In this document: positions 1 through 8,249 of the stretch, one piece after another
How the letters are laid out: each line of letters starts with the position of its first letter
Position numbering within the stretch: position 1 is the stretch's first letter
NCBI GenBank assembly: GCA_964364175.1
Contig: CAYILR010000043.1
Coordinates: 1-41,287, forward strand
DNA: 41,287 nt
Source: CAYILR01 sp964364175
Lineage (GTDB): Bacteria; Bdellovibrionota; UBA1018
Direction of reading: 5' to 3'
Made by a program: the position numbers and the translations under genes
The notes under the pieces: model-generated
The model's input: the letters and a program-made list of their open reading frames with translations, nothing else
Databases searched by the model: none
What the model was told of the DNA's origin: nothing

Positions 1-1075
1 AGGCTCCAAAAATATAATCTGCTTTTGGCAACAAGATTGTCTTAGACATGTGCTTTTTAATGACGGAATCAATCTGAATCAAAAAAGAATCTGCAGCGAA
101 TAAAGGAGCTTTTTTAGAACCTTCTTCATTCTTGGTTTCCGTTTGTCCTAGAACGCGTTCCAAAAAATAGTTGCCTTCGATGGGAGCAACAGAAAAAACG
201 AATCGATTGGGATAAGCCGAAGGTGCTTGAGCAAAATAGGTCTTCAGTTGATAGTTGTTCACGGTTTCGCTGCTGTTGCATGAGTAAAATGAAATCGAAA
301 ACAAGCTGGGTGAAACTGTTTTAAATGTATTATTAGGATACAAATCAAAATAAGAATCAAATAAACTGCCCATTCCGCCATGAGAAACAATGAGAACATT
401 GGCCGTTGTGGGACTGCGAATGATATCCAAAACCTCATCAACAGAGGCTGCTCGTACATATGTCCATTCTAGAGACAGTCGCAACCTTGTGCTGAGGCGC
501 TCAATGCTATTTTGAAGCAACTCTGTTTGTTCCAATTGTGACATAATTGGATATTTTTTAATTTCCAATTCTAATGCCTGTCTGCGTTCATCTGAGTATT
601 GGTTATCTTGAATGGCTTGTAGGCAAGATGGAATATCGTCACTTTGATCGATGATTTTTTTTAATTTGTCTTTTTCTGAATTCAGCTCAGCAGAGATCTT
701 TTGAAATTTGTCATGTGCAGAATCTTCTGGGTGAGCTTTAGCGTAATCATAGTATTCGTTATAAATTGGGCCGAGAGAAATTACGTAATTTTTTAGGTTC
801 TTGGTCTCGGTTTCGACAAATTCGTCAGAACGAGTGTTGCTGGGAGTCAGAATGTTTTCTGCAGAAATTTTTAATTTTTCTGGCCGGATGAATGACTCTG
901 GACTGCGCACCAAGTTTACAAAGGACATGCCCAAATAAACTTCTTTGAAAAATGAGCTTTTTTGTTTCTGAGCAACTAGGATTCGGCAAAGTGCTTGATC
1001 TGTCTTGCTAGCAGGATAGCCGCTGCTAGCGAACAAGAAACAAACTAGGATTGTGTGAAGCTTGAATTTAAGCAC
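1..1075 (-). CDS. Exported protein of unknown family, possible caspase-like (clan CD) fold; 3' end outside window
   Basis: The frame opens at a GTG (1073-1075) with a good AGGAG site six to seven bases upstream and stays open for 358 codons to the window edge, so the C-terminus is missing. Residues 1-21 form a signal peptide (LVCFLFASSGYPAS). Residues 60-200 are charged and probably helical. A hydrophobic strand followed by His232-Gly (VLIVSHGG), then 34 residues later a second hydrophobic strand ending in Cys266 (ISFYSCNSS), resemble the His-Gly / Cys dyad of caspase-like and CHAT peptidases. That resemblance is a pattern match only; no family was recognised. The gene starts 14 bases after the stop of the upstream gene at 1090, so the two form an operon. 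It could equally be a non-enzymatic envelope protein. Confidence 0.75.
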   Translation of the reverse strand, partial: MLKFKLHTILVCFLFASSGYPASKTDQALCRILVAQKQKSSFFKEVYLGMSFVNLVRSPESFIRPEKLKISAENILTPSNTRSDEFVETETKNLKNYVISLGPIYNEYYDYAKAHPEDSAHDKFQKISAELNSEKDKLKKIIDQSDDIPSCLQAIQDNQYSDERRQALELEIKKYPIMSQLEQTELLQNSIERLSTRLRLSLEWTYVRAASVDEVLDIIRSPTTANVLIVSHGGMGSLFDSYFDLYPNNTFKTVSPSLFSISFYSCNSSETVNNYQLKTYFAQAPSAYPNRFVFSVAPIEGNYFLERVLGQTETKNEEGSKKAPLFAADSFLIQIDSVIKKHMSKTILLPKADYIFGA

Positions 1076-1089
1076 TTTGCCGCTCCTAT

Positions 1090-1695
1090 CTATTTCAAAA
1101 CGTCGAAAAGCTGAATAGTGAGCTCGTCCTTTGCATTTGAAGAAAGATCTTCCTGATCTACGCAATCGCTAATTTCGATCGCCTGTAGTCCAGCAGTTCG
1201 GATTGAGCTTCCTCGAGCGATTTTCGCAACTGGTTTTCCTGCTGGATTGAGCAATGTGCTTTCACCTTCAGTAGATTGTGTTTGGGATTGAGCAATTGCT
1301 TGCTCCAATTTTTCAGCAAGGCAGGTAGCTCCTTGATTCAAGCTGAGTTTAGGGAACGCTGCTTTGAGTTCAGTTGCCAGTGCCTGAGTTTGTTCTGCAG
1401 GAGTTTGATCCAAAAGAATCAGGCCATATCCTGTATGCACGCTTGGATGGGTGATCTGGGATCCATACAGAGACGACATGATGCCAGTGTTATTGCCTGC
1501 TGCTGATGCCAGGAAAATACCTCCAATGATCATAGAACCACCCAAAATATAGATCGTAGTCGTTGCGGTACGTCCCAACTGATACTCTTGGATAGCCGAT
1601 GTGCCGACCACCAGTGTGGCAATCCCGGCGTGAGATTGCTGAACGCTAAGTGAGACAGCCAAAACGACTGCCATGATTCTAATTTTTTTAAACAT
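1090..1695 (-). CDS. Small exported protein of unknown function
   Basis: 201 residues. The start ATG has an AAGGA site seven bases upstream. Residues 1-23 are a signal peptide ending in SHA-G, and residues about 45-66 (TIYILGGSMIIGGIFLASAA) are a glycine-rich hydrophobic segment that could span a membrane. The remainder is soluble, with two cysteines (in GATCLAEK and SDCVDQ) that could form a disulfide. I recognise no family. It is the first gene of a two-gene operon with the protein at 1-1075, so the two products probably act together outside the cytoplasm. A short inverted repeat (1708-1722) lies just upstream of its ribosome-binding site. Confidence 0.75.
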   Translation of the reverse strand: MFKKIRIMAVVLAVSLSVQQSHAGIATLVVGTSAIQEYQLGRTATTTIYILGGSMIIGGIFLASAAGNNTGIMSSLYGSQITHPSVHTGYGLILLDQTPAEQTQALATELKAAFPKLSLNQGATCLAEKLEQAIAQSQTQSTEGESTLLNPAGKPVAKIARGSSIRTAGLQAIEISDCVDQEDLSSNAKDELTIQLFDVLK

Positions 1696-2046
1696 ACAAA
1701 ATCCTTTCTATTCAACGAATAGTTTTTTATTAGTGTTAAAGCGCCGATTCAGATTTACTAAATTGGCGATGTGTAATTTGCTTGAAATGATGCTGCAAGT
1801 CAAATATTTTGAAATCAAAGTGAAACAATTTTGAAATCACTACCGAGGCAGACTCAGAGACGTAGTTTTGGATTTTTATTAAACGCTTGAAATTATTATT
1901 AAATTTATACTAAAAACATTTTCAAGCACTGACGCCGATAATCTTGAATTGATCGACATCCAGCCATCAAGCAAAGGGGTCTTTGTCGTACAAACTGACT
2001 ATCCTCAGGTTGACGTTTATCAAGAATTTCAATAAAGCTGTGAGAT
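1696..2046. other. Intergenic region with promoter DNA and an ade-like fragment
   Basis: No convincing gene. It holds a perfect inverted repeat CTATTC-AAC-GAATAG at 1708-1722, upstream of the minus-strand gene, which could be an operator or mRNA hairpin. A very AT-rich stretch lies at 1865-1920, and a 39-base copy of the ade 3' end at 1922-1960. The promoter of the plus-strand pair starting at 2047 must lie here or in the fragment, but I could not assign boxes. Confidence 0.5.
1922..1960 (-). repeat. Second copy of the last 39 bases of ade (direct repeat of 2743-2781)
   Basis: 33 of 39 bases match 2743-2781. Read on the minus strand both copies encode DVDQFKII(S/G)VSA followed by a stop. Five of the six differences are third-position changes that keep the amino acid, so this copy diverged while it was translated as the end of an adenine deaminase. 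Homology does not clearly extend beyond 1960 or below 1922. It is either the end of the original ade left behind when new DNA arrived, or a fragment carried in from a relative. Confidence 0.7.
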
Positions 2047-2256
2047 ATGCCAACACCTCCATCTAAAAATCCTTTTCCAGATTTTGATGTGAGTTTGCTT
2101 GAAACCAATCTTGGGTTAACCGTTCAAGAGAGGTTGCTGGCACATGACGCTGCGCTAGAAGTTGTTTTGGAACTTCGTCGGGTAGGAGAAATGCTTCGCG
2201 AAGAACAAAAAACGATAATCCCATCAAAAAAACGTGAATTCGAACAAAACCCTTAA
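2047..2256 (+). CDS. Putative antitoxin partner of nucleotidyltransferase
   Basis: 69 residues, mostly helical and charged (e.g. LTVQERLLAHDAALEVVLEL), with no signal peptide. Its last codons overlap the downstream nucleotidyltransferase gene by 23 bases, the arrangement expected of a two-gene toxin-antitoxin operon with the antitoxin first. No DNA-binding motif was recognised, and the upstream TGAGAT is only a weak ribosome-binding site. The role is inferred from size, position and partner. It lies inside the segment bounded by the two ade 3'-end copies, which suggests the pair arrived together. Confidence 0.55.
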   Translation: MPTPPSKNPFPDFDVSLLETNLGLTVQERLLAHDAALEVVLELRRVGEMLREEQKTIIPSKKREFEQNP

Positions 2257-2716
2257 AGACCTGCTTTGTCTTCTTGTCGATAGCGGCATTCCGTTCGTTG
2301 TAGTGGGAGGCTATGCGGCTACGATGCATGGATCGAGCTTGGTGACTCAAGATCTCGATGTATGCGCAGTACTCAGCAAAGAAAATGTTGAGAAGTTGCG
2401 TGATCTATTGGCTCCATACCATCCGGTTCATAGGATAACGCCACAAAAGCTTTCTTTTATTGAATTTCCTGGGGATATATCAGCAATAAAAAATCTCTAT
2501 GTTCGAACAGATTTGGGACAAGTTGATTTTTTAGGGTCACTTAGTGGCGTGGGTGATTTTGAACGCGTGTCTCAACATGCTGTTGAAGTGATGATCTTCG
2601 GTCGAAAATGCAAAATAATTGGAGTGGATGATTTGATCGAGTCCAAAAAATTCATGAACCGTCCCCATGACATTGAAACAATTAAACAGCTTGAATGGAT
2701 TAAAAATCAGAAATAA
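2234..2716 (+). CDS. Nucleotidyltransferase, AbiEii/MNT-like (putative toxin)
   Basis: 160 residues from a GTG start that overlaps the upstream small gene by 23 bases. Residues 18-45 carry the polymerase-beta-type nucleotidyltransferase signature: VVGGYAATMHG followed by TQDLDV, whose aspartates bind catalytic metal. A further Asp in GQVDFLG is a good candidate for the third metal ligand. Proteins of this kind pair with a small upstream antitoxin and act by transferring nucleotides to tRNA or to the partner protein (known for the wider AbiEii/MenA and MNT groups). Which target applies here cannot be told. The pair is enclosed by ade 3'-end repeats, indicating gene transfer. Confidence 0.7.
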   Translation: MNSNKTLKDLLCLLVDSGIPFVVVGGYAATMHGSSLVTQDLDVCAVLSKENVEKLRDLLAPYHPVHRITPQKLSFIEFPGDISAIKNLYVRTDLGQVDFLGSLSGVGDFERVSQHAVEVMIFGRKCKIIGVDDLIESKKFMNRPHDIETIKQLEWIKNQK

Positions 2717-2742
2717 CTGAGGATCCTAGCTCAGCCCAAAAA

Positions 2743-2781
2743 TCAGGCACTGACGCTGATGATTTTGAACTGATCGACGTC
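2743..2781 (-). repeat. Intact ade 3' end, partner of the repeat at 1922-1960
   Basis: The final 13 codons of the intact ade gene, including the stop, match 1922-1960 at 33 of 39 positions in direct orientation. The start-to-start distance is 821 bases, and the enclosed segment holds the nucleotidyltransferase pair and no recombinase. Confidence 0.7.
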
Positions 2782-4437
2782 TACGAGGCCTTTGTCAGTG
2801 AGTTTCAGCGACGGAATGACGGGCAAACTCAAGAAGGCCAGTTGCAAAAATGGATCGGGTAAAGAGCAGCCGATGGAGCGGCTGGCGGCTTGCAAGGCTT
2901 CGAGTTTGTGCGTGAGTTCAGCGGGTGCGACGGCTGACATGAGTCCTGCGTAGGGGAGAGCAAGCTCGGCCAGAACACTTCCGTTTTGCACTACCGCAAA
3001 TCCTCCTCCAACGCGAATCAACACTGCCAGAGCCTCACGCATATCCGCAGTCGAAGATCCCACTACAATCAAATTGTGGCTGTCGTGTCCGACGCTAGAC
3101 GCAATAGCCCCTCGGAAGGATTCTCCGAATCCAGTGGCATAGGCATTCGCGGGGCGAGAGGAGTGGCCGTAGCGTTCCAGGACGCTGAGTCTCAGTACTC
3201 CAGAAGCAGAGTGCGAGAGGACCTGGCGGCCAGTGATGATTTTTCCGGGGGAGACTTGGATGACGTGCACGCGGCCTGTGGGGCCTTCCAGGTCTCGAGC
3301 TTCTGGAATTTTAGCTCGGATGGTGTTGTCGAATTTTGTCTGATTTTTGGTACCGGTACCAAAATCGGCTCCGACTTCTTTTCCCGCGCACCAGACATTT
3401 TGAATCGCACAGGTTTTTGCATCATCGAGGACCACGAGGTCCGCCCGATATCCTGGAGCGATGGCGCCAGTCCGACGAATCCCGCGATCCAGGCCATAGT
3501 GTCGAGCCACGCTCCACGAGGCGGCACGGTAGGCGACTTCAGCAGGAATCCCTTTCGCAATACTTTCGCGAATCAAGTAATCCAGGTGTCCTTCGCGTGC
3601 GATGTCGAGCGGATTGCGATCATCGGTGCAGAACCCCACACTCGTCGATGTAGCCAGAGTGAGCATGGGCAAAAGTGTGTGCAGATCTTTTGCGACACTG
3701 CCTTCGCGAATCCAAACCGAGATTCCCTTGGAGAGTTTTTCTTGCGCTTCGGGCAGTAGCGACGATTCGTGGCAACTCGAAATTCCAGCGGCTGCATAAG
3801 CGGACAGAGCGGGTCCGCTGAGCAATGGGCAGTGGCCGTCAATCGGCATCGCCATAAAATCGCTGAGCTTGTTCATCATGGTGGGGTCAGCGTTGAGCAC
3901 TGCGGGCACGTTCATGACTTCAGCAAGGCCCAAGGTCTGAGGATGAGACGCAAATGGTTTTAAATCACTCGAATTTAATATACCGCCGCCGTTGGTTTCG
4001 AGATGTGTGGCGGGCACGCACGAGCTGAGCATCACTCGCAAATCCATCTGGAGAGTTTCGGATTGTTTCAAAAAATATTCGATTCCGCGGGTTCCTAGAA
4101 CGTTTGCGATCTCATGTGGATCGCAGACTGCAGTCGTTGTGCCCTTCGGCAGTACTGAGGCTTCGAAATTTCCGGGAATCATCATCGAGCTTTCGACGTG
4201 AACGTGTGCGTCGATGAATCCGGGAACGATGTGCTTTTTCTTCAGATCAATTGTGCGAGCTGCTTTTAAACCCGGATCTACAGAAACTACAACACCGTCA
4301 TAAACTGCAAGATCGCCCGATTTCCATTCACACGAAAAAACGTCCAAAAAATAGGCATTTTTCAGCAAAACATCGCAGGGCACTCGTCCCATGGCTGCAT
4401 CGATTCGGCGTTGAAGAGTGGCTTTGATTGAGTTCAT
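2743..4437 (-). CDS. ade: Adenine deaminase
   Basis: 564 residues, a normal length for bacterial adenine deaminase (adenine + water to hypoxanthine + ammonia; purine salvage, cytoplasm). The metal-dependent amidohydrolase signature HVHVESS is at residues 78-84 in the context VPGFIDAHVHVESSMM, followed by TTAVCDPHEIANV, which carries further ligands typical of the AdeC family. The C-terminal part has the family's GHDSHNL and GGGFAVV segments. No clear ribosome-binding site precedes the ATG. The last 39 bases are duplicated at 1922-1960 beyond the nucleotidyltransferase pair. It is divergent from nrdJ, with 409 bases between them. Confidence 0.93.
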   Translation of the reverse strand: MNSIKATLQRRIDAAMGRVPCDVLLKNAYFLDVFSCEWKSGDLAVYDGVVVSVDPGLKAARTIDLKKKHIVPGFIDAHVHVESSMMIPGNFEASVLPKGTTTAVCDPHEIANVLGTRGIEYFLKQSETLQMDLRVMLSSCVPATHLETNGGGILNSSDLKPFASHPQTLGLAEVMNVPAVLNADPTMMNKLSDFMAMPIDGHCPLLSGPALSAYAAAGISSCHESSLLPEAQEKLSKGISVWIREGSVAKDLHTLLPMLTLATSTSVGFCTDDRNPLDIAREGHLDYLIRESIAKGIPAEVAYRAASWSVARHYGLDRGIRRTGAIAPGYRADLVVLDDAKTCAIQNVWCAGKEVGADFGTGTKNQTKFDNTIRAKIPEARDLEGPTGRVHVIQVSPGKIITGRQVLSHSASGVLRLSVLERYGHSSRPANAYATGFGESFRGAIASSVGHDSHNLIVVGSSTADMREALAVLIRVGGGFAVVQNGSVLAELALPYAGLMSAVAPAELTHKLEALQAASRSIGCSLPDPFLQLAFLSLPVIPSLKLTDKGLVDVDQFKIISVSA

Positions 4438-4659
4438 GAGGCTAAGGATGACATAAAATTCCGGATTTTGTTCAAAAGAGCTTGAAAATCAGTTTTTTTA
4501 GAGTGAGAACAGAAGGTCTTCGGTGAGTCAAGAGGCAGTCAAATTAGCTCACCGCGTGGTTTGAGTCAAAATAGCGACACAAGTAGAGACAAAAAACCCT
4601 AAATTGGATAAAAACTCTGAAATCTCGGGCACCTAACGCAGGCGCTTAGATACCAGTAA

Positions 4660-4706
4660 TAGTGGCTCCCAAAATGGAACCCACTACCTATTGTGGGTTT
4701 TCTTTA
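4660..4706 (+). promoter_or_regulatory. Terminator/antiterminator-like switch in the nrdJ leader
   Basis: Hairpin A pairs TAGTGG (4660-4665) with CCACTA (4681-4686), with an inner TCC/GGA. Hairpin B pairs AACCCAC (4678-4684) with GTGGGTT (4693-4699), has an 8-base loop and is followed by TTTCTTT. The two cannot form together because both use 4681-4684. B looks like a weak intrinsic terminator and A like its antiterminator. The ligand or protein that would choose between them is unknown. Confidence 0.5.
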
Positions 4707-4827
4707 CAGAGGAAAAAAATCCATGGCAGTCTTGAATGTACGCAGTATTAGGGAGCGCAGAGTATCAAGGATGACGAGGTTACAAAGCGCAGGGGAAGTT
4801 AACGCAGTTTAAGTAGTTTAAAAAAAA

Positions 4828-4842
4828 CAGTTCGGAGAACTG
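4828..4842 (+). promoter_or_regulatory. Hairpin masking the nrdJ ribosome-binding site
   Basis: CAGTTC-GGA-GAACTG is a perfect 6-bp inverted repeat. The Shine-Dalgarno core GGAGA starts in its three-base loop and continues into the descending arm, ending eight bases before the ATG at 4847. When folded it would hinder ribosome binding. Confidence 0.5.
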
Positions 4843-4846
4843 AAGC

Positions 4847-7800
4847 ATGGAAAAAATCATCGAAAATCGACGCAGCGAAACCAACCAGAATAATCAAAAA
4901 TCACCCATCGCCACGAAGGCGAAGAAAAAGGGGATTCCAGTCAAGATTTTAAACCCTGAGCCGATCTCAGGAGAGATGCCCTTCATGCAGCCAGCTCGCA
5001 AAGCATCCAAAAAGGTCGGGTTTGACCGGCACTTCACTCAGGAGGGCCTGAGTCCTTTGGATCAAGTCCAATACATGAAGTCGAACTCCAAGATCAAGGA
5101 TCCGGACGGCCGCTCTGTTTTTGAAATGAAGAATGTCGAAGTTCCTGTCGCATGGAGTCAGTTGGCAGTCGACATTCTGGTGTCAAAATATTTTCGGAAA
5201 GCCGGAGTTCCCGAAACCGGTCACGAAACTTCCGTTCGTCAAGTGGTCCGCAGGCTGGCACACACACTGCGTACAGCGGGAGAAAAATGGGGTTATTTTG
5301 ATACCGCTAGTGCAGCGATTTTCGAAGACGAGCTTTCTCATCTTTTGATTCATCAGATGGGCGCATTTAATTCACCGGTTTGGTTTAATTTGGGTCTGTA
5401 CCACGAGTATGGAATTCAAGGATCCGGCGGAAACCACGCTTGGGATGCGGAGTCCATGCGTGTGGTCGAGACGACGGACGCTTATTCTCGCCCTCAGTGT
5501 TCGGCTTGTTTCATTCAAGCGGTGGACGATGATTTGATGTCGATTTTCACGCTGATCAAAAATGAAGCACGATTGTTTAAATATGGATCAGGAACAGGAA
5601 CCAACTTCTCCAAAGTTCGCGGACGCCAAGAGAAACTCTCCGGCGGCGGATCTTCTTCGGGGCTGTTGAGTTTTCTTGAAGTTTTGGACCGAGGTGCAGG
5701 AGCTACCAAGTCCGGTGGAACCACTCGTCGAGCAGCCAAAATGGTTTGTCTCGACATGGATCACCCCGAGATCATGGATTTTGTGACCTGGAAAATGCGC
5801 GAAGAGAAAAAAGTCGCAGCATTGATCGCTGCGGGCTATAGCTCGGATTTCAACGGTGAGGCTTATAAAACTGTTGCGGGTCAAAACTCCAACAACTCCA
5901 TTCGTGTGAGTGACGAATTCATGAAAGCCGTAGAAGGCGGCGGCAAGTGGAACACGACCGCTCGCACGAGCGGCGAGGTCATCGACACCTACGATGCCAA
6001 AGAAATGTGGAAGACTGTGGCTCAGGCCTCTTGGGCTTGCGCGGATCCGGGACTGCAATTCGATACGACGATCAATGACTGGCACACTTGCCCGAACAGC
6101 GATCGAATTCGTGCTTCGAATCCTTGTTCTGAGTACATGTTCCTCGACAACACGGCATGCAATCTCGCTTCATTGAACTTGGTGAAGTTCCTGAAAGAAG
6201 ATGGCAGCTTTGATGTCGACGGTTACCGCAAAGCTTGTCGCGTATTCATTGTCGCGCAAGAGATTCTGGTAGATTTGTCGAGCTATCCGACGAACGAAAT
6301 TGCCAAGAATTCGCACGATTATCGTCCTCTGGGATTGGGTTATGCCAACCTGGGCACGATGTTGATGTTGAAAGGTATTCCTTACGACAGCGACGAAGGT
6401 CGTGCATGGGCTGGCGCATTGACTGCCATCATGTGTGGTCATGCGTACGCAGTGAGTGCCGAAGAAGCTGGAGTGATGGGGCCTTTTGAAGGACACGCAA
6501 AAAATGCAAAACCCATGCTCCGAGTGATGAAAAAACACCGAGATGCAGCATACAAAATCGACGAGACCAAAGCTCCGAAGGAACTGATTCAAGCCGCTCG
6601 TCAAGATTGGGATCTTGCAGTGAAATTGGGTGAAACCCACGGCTATCGAAATTCACAAGTGACCGTATTGGCTCCGACCGGAACCATCGGCCTGCTGATG
6701 GATTGCGATACCACAGGCGTTGAACCAGATTTTGCACTCGTGAAGTTTAAAAAACTCGCAGGTGGCGGATATTTCAAAATCGTCAACCAATCTGTGCCAA
6801 GCGCTCTGAAAAACTTGGGTTATTCTCAAGATCATACCAACGATATCATCAGATATTTGCTGGGAACGATGGATTTGAATGGAACTCCTCATGTGAATCG
6901 AGAGTTCCTAAAATCCAAAGGTCTCAAAGACGAGGATATCGCTAAGATCGAGAAAGCGCTTCCGGGAACATTCGAGCTCTCGAGTGCATTCGGACGCTAC
7001 AACCTCGGCGAAGAATTGCTGAAACGCCTGGGAATTTCTCAAACCGATATCGAAAACCCAACCTTCAATTTGTTGAAACACTTTGGATTGGGTGAAGCGC
7101 AAATCGCCGAAGCCAACGAAATGATCTGTGGAACGATGACGATCGAAGGTGCTCCTCATCTCAAAGAGAAACACTATCCTGTCTTTGATTGCGCCAACAA
7201 ATGCGGAAACAAAGGCAAGCGATTCATTGCTCCGATGGGACACGTCCGAATGATGGCTGCAACACAGCCATTCTTGTCGGGTGCGATTTCGAAAACCGTC
7301 AACTTGCCTCATGAAACGACCGTGGAAGAAATCGAAGAGATCCACACTCAAAGCTGGAAGCTGGGACTGAAAGCAGTGGCTTTGTATCGCGATGGTTGCA
7401 AGCTGTCTCAGCCGCTTTCGACGAAGTCAGATAAAAAGGAGACTAAGACCGAAAAAACGGAAGCAGAGGCTCACTCGGCAACGGCTTTGGCTCCTACGCA
7501 GATGACGTTTGCTCCTGTGAGAAGACGTCTTCCCACCAAGCGCAGTGGGTTCACGCAAGAAGCTGAAGTCGCCGGACACAAAGTCTATATTCGCACCGGC
7601 GAGTACGAAGATGGATCGCTGGGCGAGATCTTCATCGACATGCACAAAGAAGGTGCAGCGTATCGTTCGATGATGAATTGCTTTGCTGTCTCGATCAGCC
7701 TCGGACTTCAGTACGGAGTGCCGCTGAGAGAATTCGTCGACAAATTCACCTTCACACGGTTCGAGCCCGCAGGAATGGTCAACGGACATCCAAACATCAA

Positions 7801-8185
7801 GATCGCCACCTCGATCGTGGATTATATTTTCCGCGTGCTCGGGATGGAATACTTGGGACGTACGGATTTCTTGCAAATCAAACCCAAGCCAACCGTGGAT
7901 TTAACTACGGAAAAAGGCGCAGCTGCAATGGTCTATCCAAAAGACCCTGCCAAGCAGATTGCCTCGGGAACTCCAATGCCAGGAATGGAGCCGCAGATGC
8001 AGTTTAAGCTGCCAGGCAATGCTTCTGGAGCTGCTCGTACAGCCACCACATCGGATGCTGTGTCGGACTACCTGGCTGACATGATGGGGGATGCCCCTCC
8101 GTGTGATCAATGCGGACACACGACCTTGCGCAACGGTGCGTGCTACAAATGCATGAACTGTGGCAATAGCATGGGCTGCAGCTAA
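4847..8185 (+). CDS. nrdJ: Vitamin B12-dependent ribonucleotide reductase (class II)
   Basis: 1112 residues. It reduces ribonucleotides to deoxyribonucleotides using adenosylcobalamin, so it supplies DNA precursors without needing oxygen. Visible marks are a reductase cysteine in RPQCSACFIQAV (about residue 221), the active-site segment NPCSEYMFLDNTACNLASL (about residue 426), APTGTIG near residue 610, then a linker rich in Lys and Glu (about 860-885). This is followed by a TSCPD-type domain and a cysteine-rich tail (CDQCG, CYKCMNCGNSMGC) that re-reduces the active site or binds zinc. Length and order fit the long NrdJ type. The GGAGA site sits in a hairpin (4828-4842) and a 400-base structured leader precedes it. 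A strong terminator follows. Confidence 0.96.
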   Translation: MEKIIENRRSETNQNNQKSPIATKAKKKGIPVKILNPEPISGEMPFMQPARKASKKVGFDRHFTQEGLSPLDQVQYMKSNSKIKDPDGRSVFEMKNVEVPVAWSQLAVDILVSKYFRKAGVPETGHETSVRQVVRRLAHTLRTAGEKWGYFDTASAAIFEDELSHLLIHQMGAFNSPVWFNLGLYHEYGIQGSGGNHAWDAESMRVVETTDAYSRPQCSACFIQAVDDDLMSIFTLIKNEARLFKYGSGTGTNFSKVRGRQEKLSGGGSSSGLLSFLEVLDRGAGATKSGGTTRRAAKMVCLDMDHPEIMDFVTWKMREEKKVAALIAAGYSSDFNGEAYKTVAGQNSNNSIRVSDEFMKAVEGGGKWNTTARTSGEVIDTYDAKEMWKTVAQASWACADPGLQFDTTINDWHTCPNSDRIRASNPCSEYMFLDNTACNLASLNLVKFLKEDGSFDVDGYRKACRVFIVAQEILVDLSSYPTNEIAKNSHDYRPLGLGYANLGTMLMLKGIPYDSDEGRAWAGALTAIMCGHAYAVSAEEAGVMGPFEGHAKNAKPMLRVMKKHRDAAYKIDETKAPKELIQAARQDWDLAVKLGETHGYRNSQVTVLAPTGTIGLLMDCDTTGVEPDFALVKFKKLAGGGYFKIVNQSVPSALKNLGYSQDHTNDIIRYLLGTMDLNGTPHVNREFLKSKGLKDEDIAKIEKALPGTFELSSAFGRYNLGEELLKRLGISQTDIENPTFNLLKHFGLGEAQIAEANEMICGTMTIEGAPHLKEKHYPVFDCANKCGNKGKRFIAPMGHVRMMAATQPFLSGAISKTVNLPHETTVEEIEEIHTQSWKLGLKAVALYRDGCKLSQPLSTKSDKKETKTEKTEAEAHSATALAPTQMTFAPVRRRLPTKRSGFTQEAEVAGHKVYIRTGEYEDGSLGEIFIDMHKEGAAYRSMMNCFAVSISLGLQYGVPLREFVDKFTFTRFEPAGMVNGHPNIKIATSIVDYIFRVLGMEYLGRTDFLQIKPKPTVDLTTEKGAAAMVYPKDPAKQIASGTPMPGMEPQMQFKLPGNASGAARTATTSDAVSDYLADMMGDAPPCDQCGHTTLRNGACYKCMNCGNSMGCS

Positions 8186-8192
8186 TTGAATG

Positions 8193-8223
8193 GGGCCTGC
8201 GGCTATGGCTGTAGGCCCTTTTC
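8193..8223 (+). terminator. Intrinsic terminator of nrdJ
   Basis: GGGCCTGC (8193-8200) pairs with GTAGGCCC (8211-8218), with one G-T pair and a 10-base loop, followed by TTTTCT. It begins seven bases after the nrdJ stop. Confidence 0.85.
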
Positions 8224-8249
8224 TGTATAACGTAAAACCGACAAAATCA

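Larger units (their letters stand above)
4438..4846 (+). promoter_or_regulatory. Long structured leader / divergent promoter region of nrdJ and ade
   Basis: 409 bases without a gene. From left to right it holds a perfect 7-bp stem CGGTGAG/CTCACCG (4521-4527 with 4548-4554), a pair of mutually exclusive hairpins (4660-4706), five CGCAG pentamers (4637, 4741, 4756, 4788, 4803) and a hairpin around the ribosome-binding site (4828-4842). This much structure suggests cis-regulatory RNA controlling nrdJ. I see no B12 box and no NrdR box pair. A structured RNA class named nrdJ has been reported upstream of such genes; whether this leader belongs to it I cannot tell by eye. Confidence 0.55.

Noticed and set aside
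1905..2108. Minus-strand 67-codon frame next to the nucleotidyltransferase pair
   Set aside because: It reads the ade fragment out of frame, while substitutions there preserve the ade frame; no ribosome-binding site.
2986..3759. 257-codon plus-strand frame inside ade
   Set aside because: It is antisense to a well-conserved enzyme, has no recognisable domain and is explained by codon bias of ade.
4438..4846. Cobalamin riboswitch before the B12-dependent reductase
   Set aside because: I found no B12-box-like GCCACTG and no matching core. GGGGAAG at 4793 is only a fragmentary resemblance.
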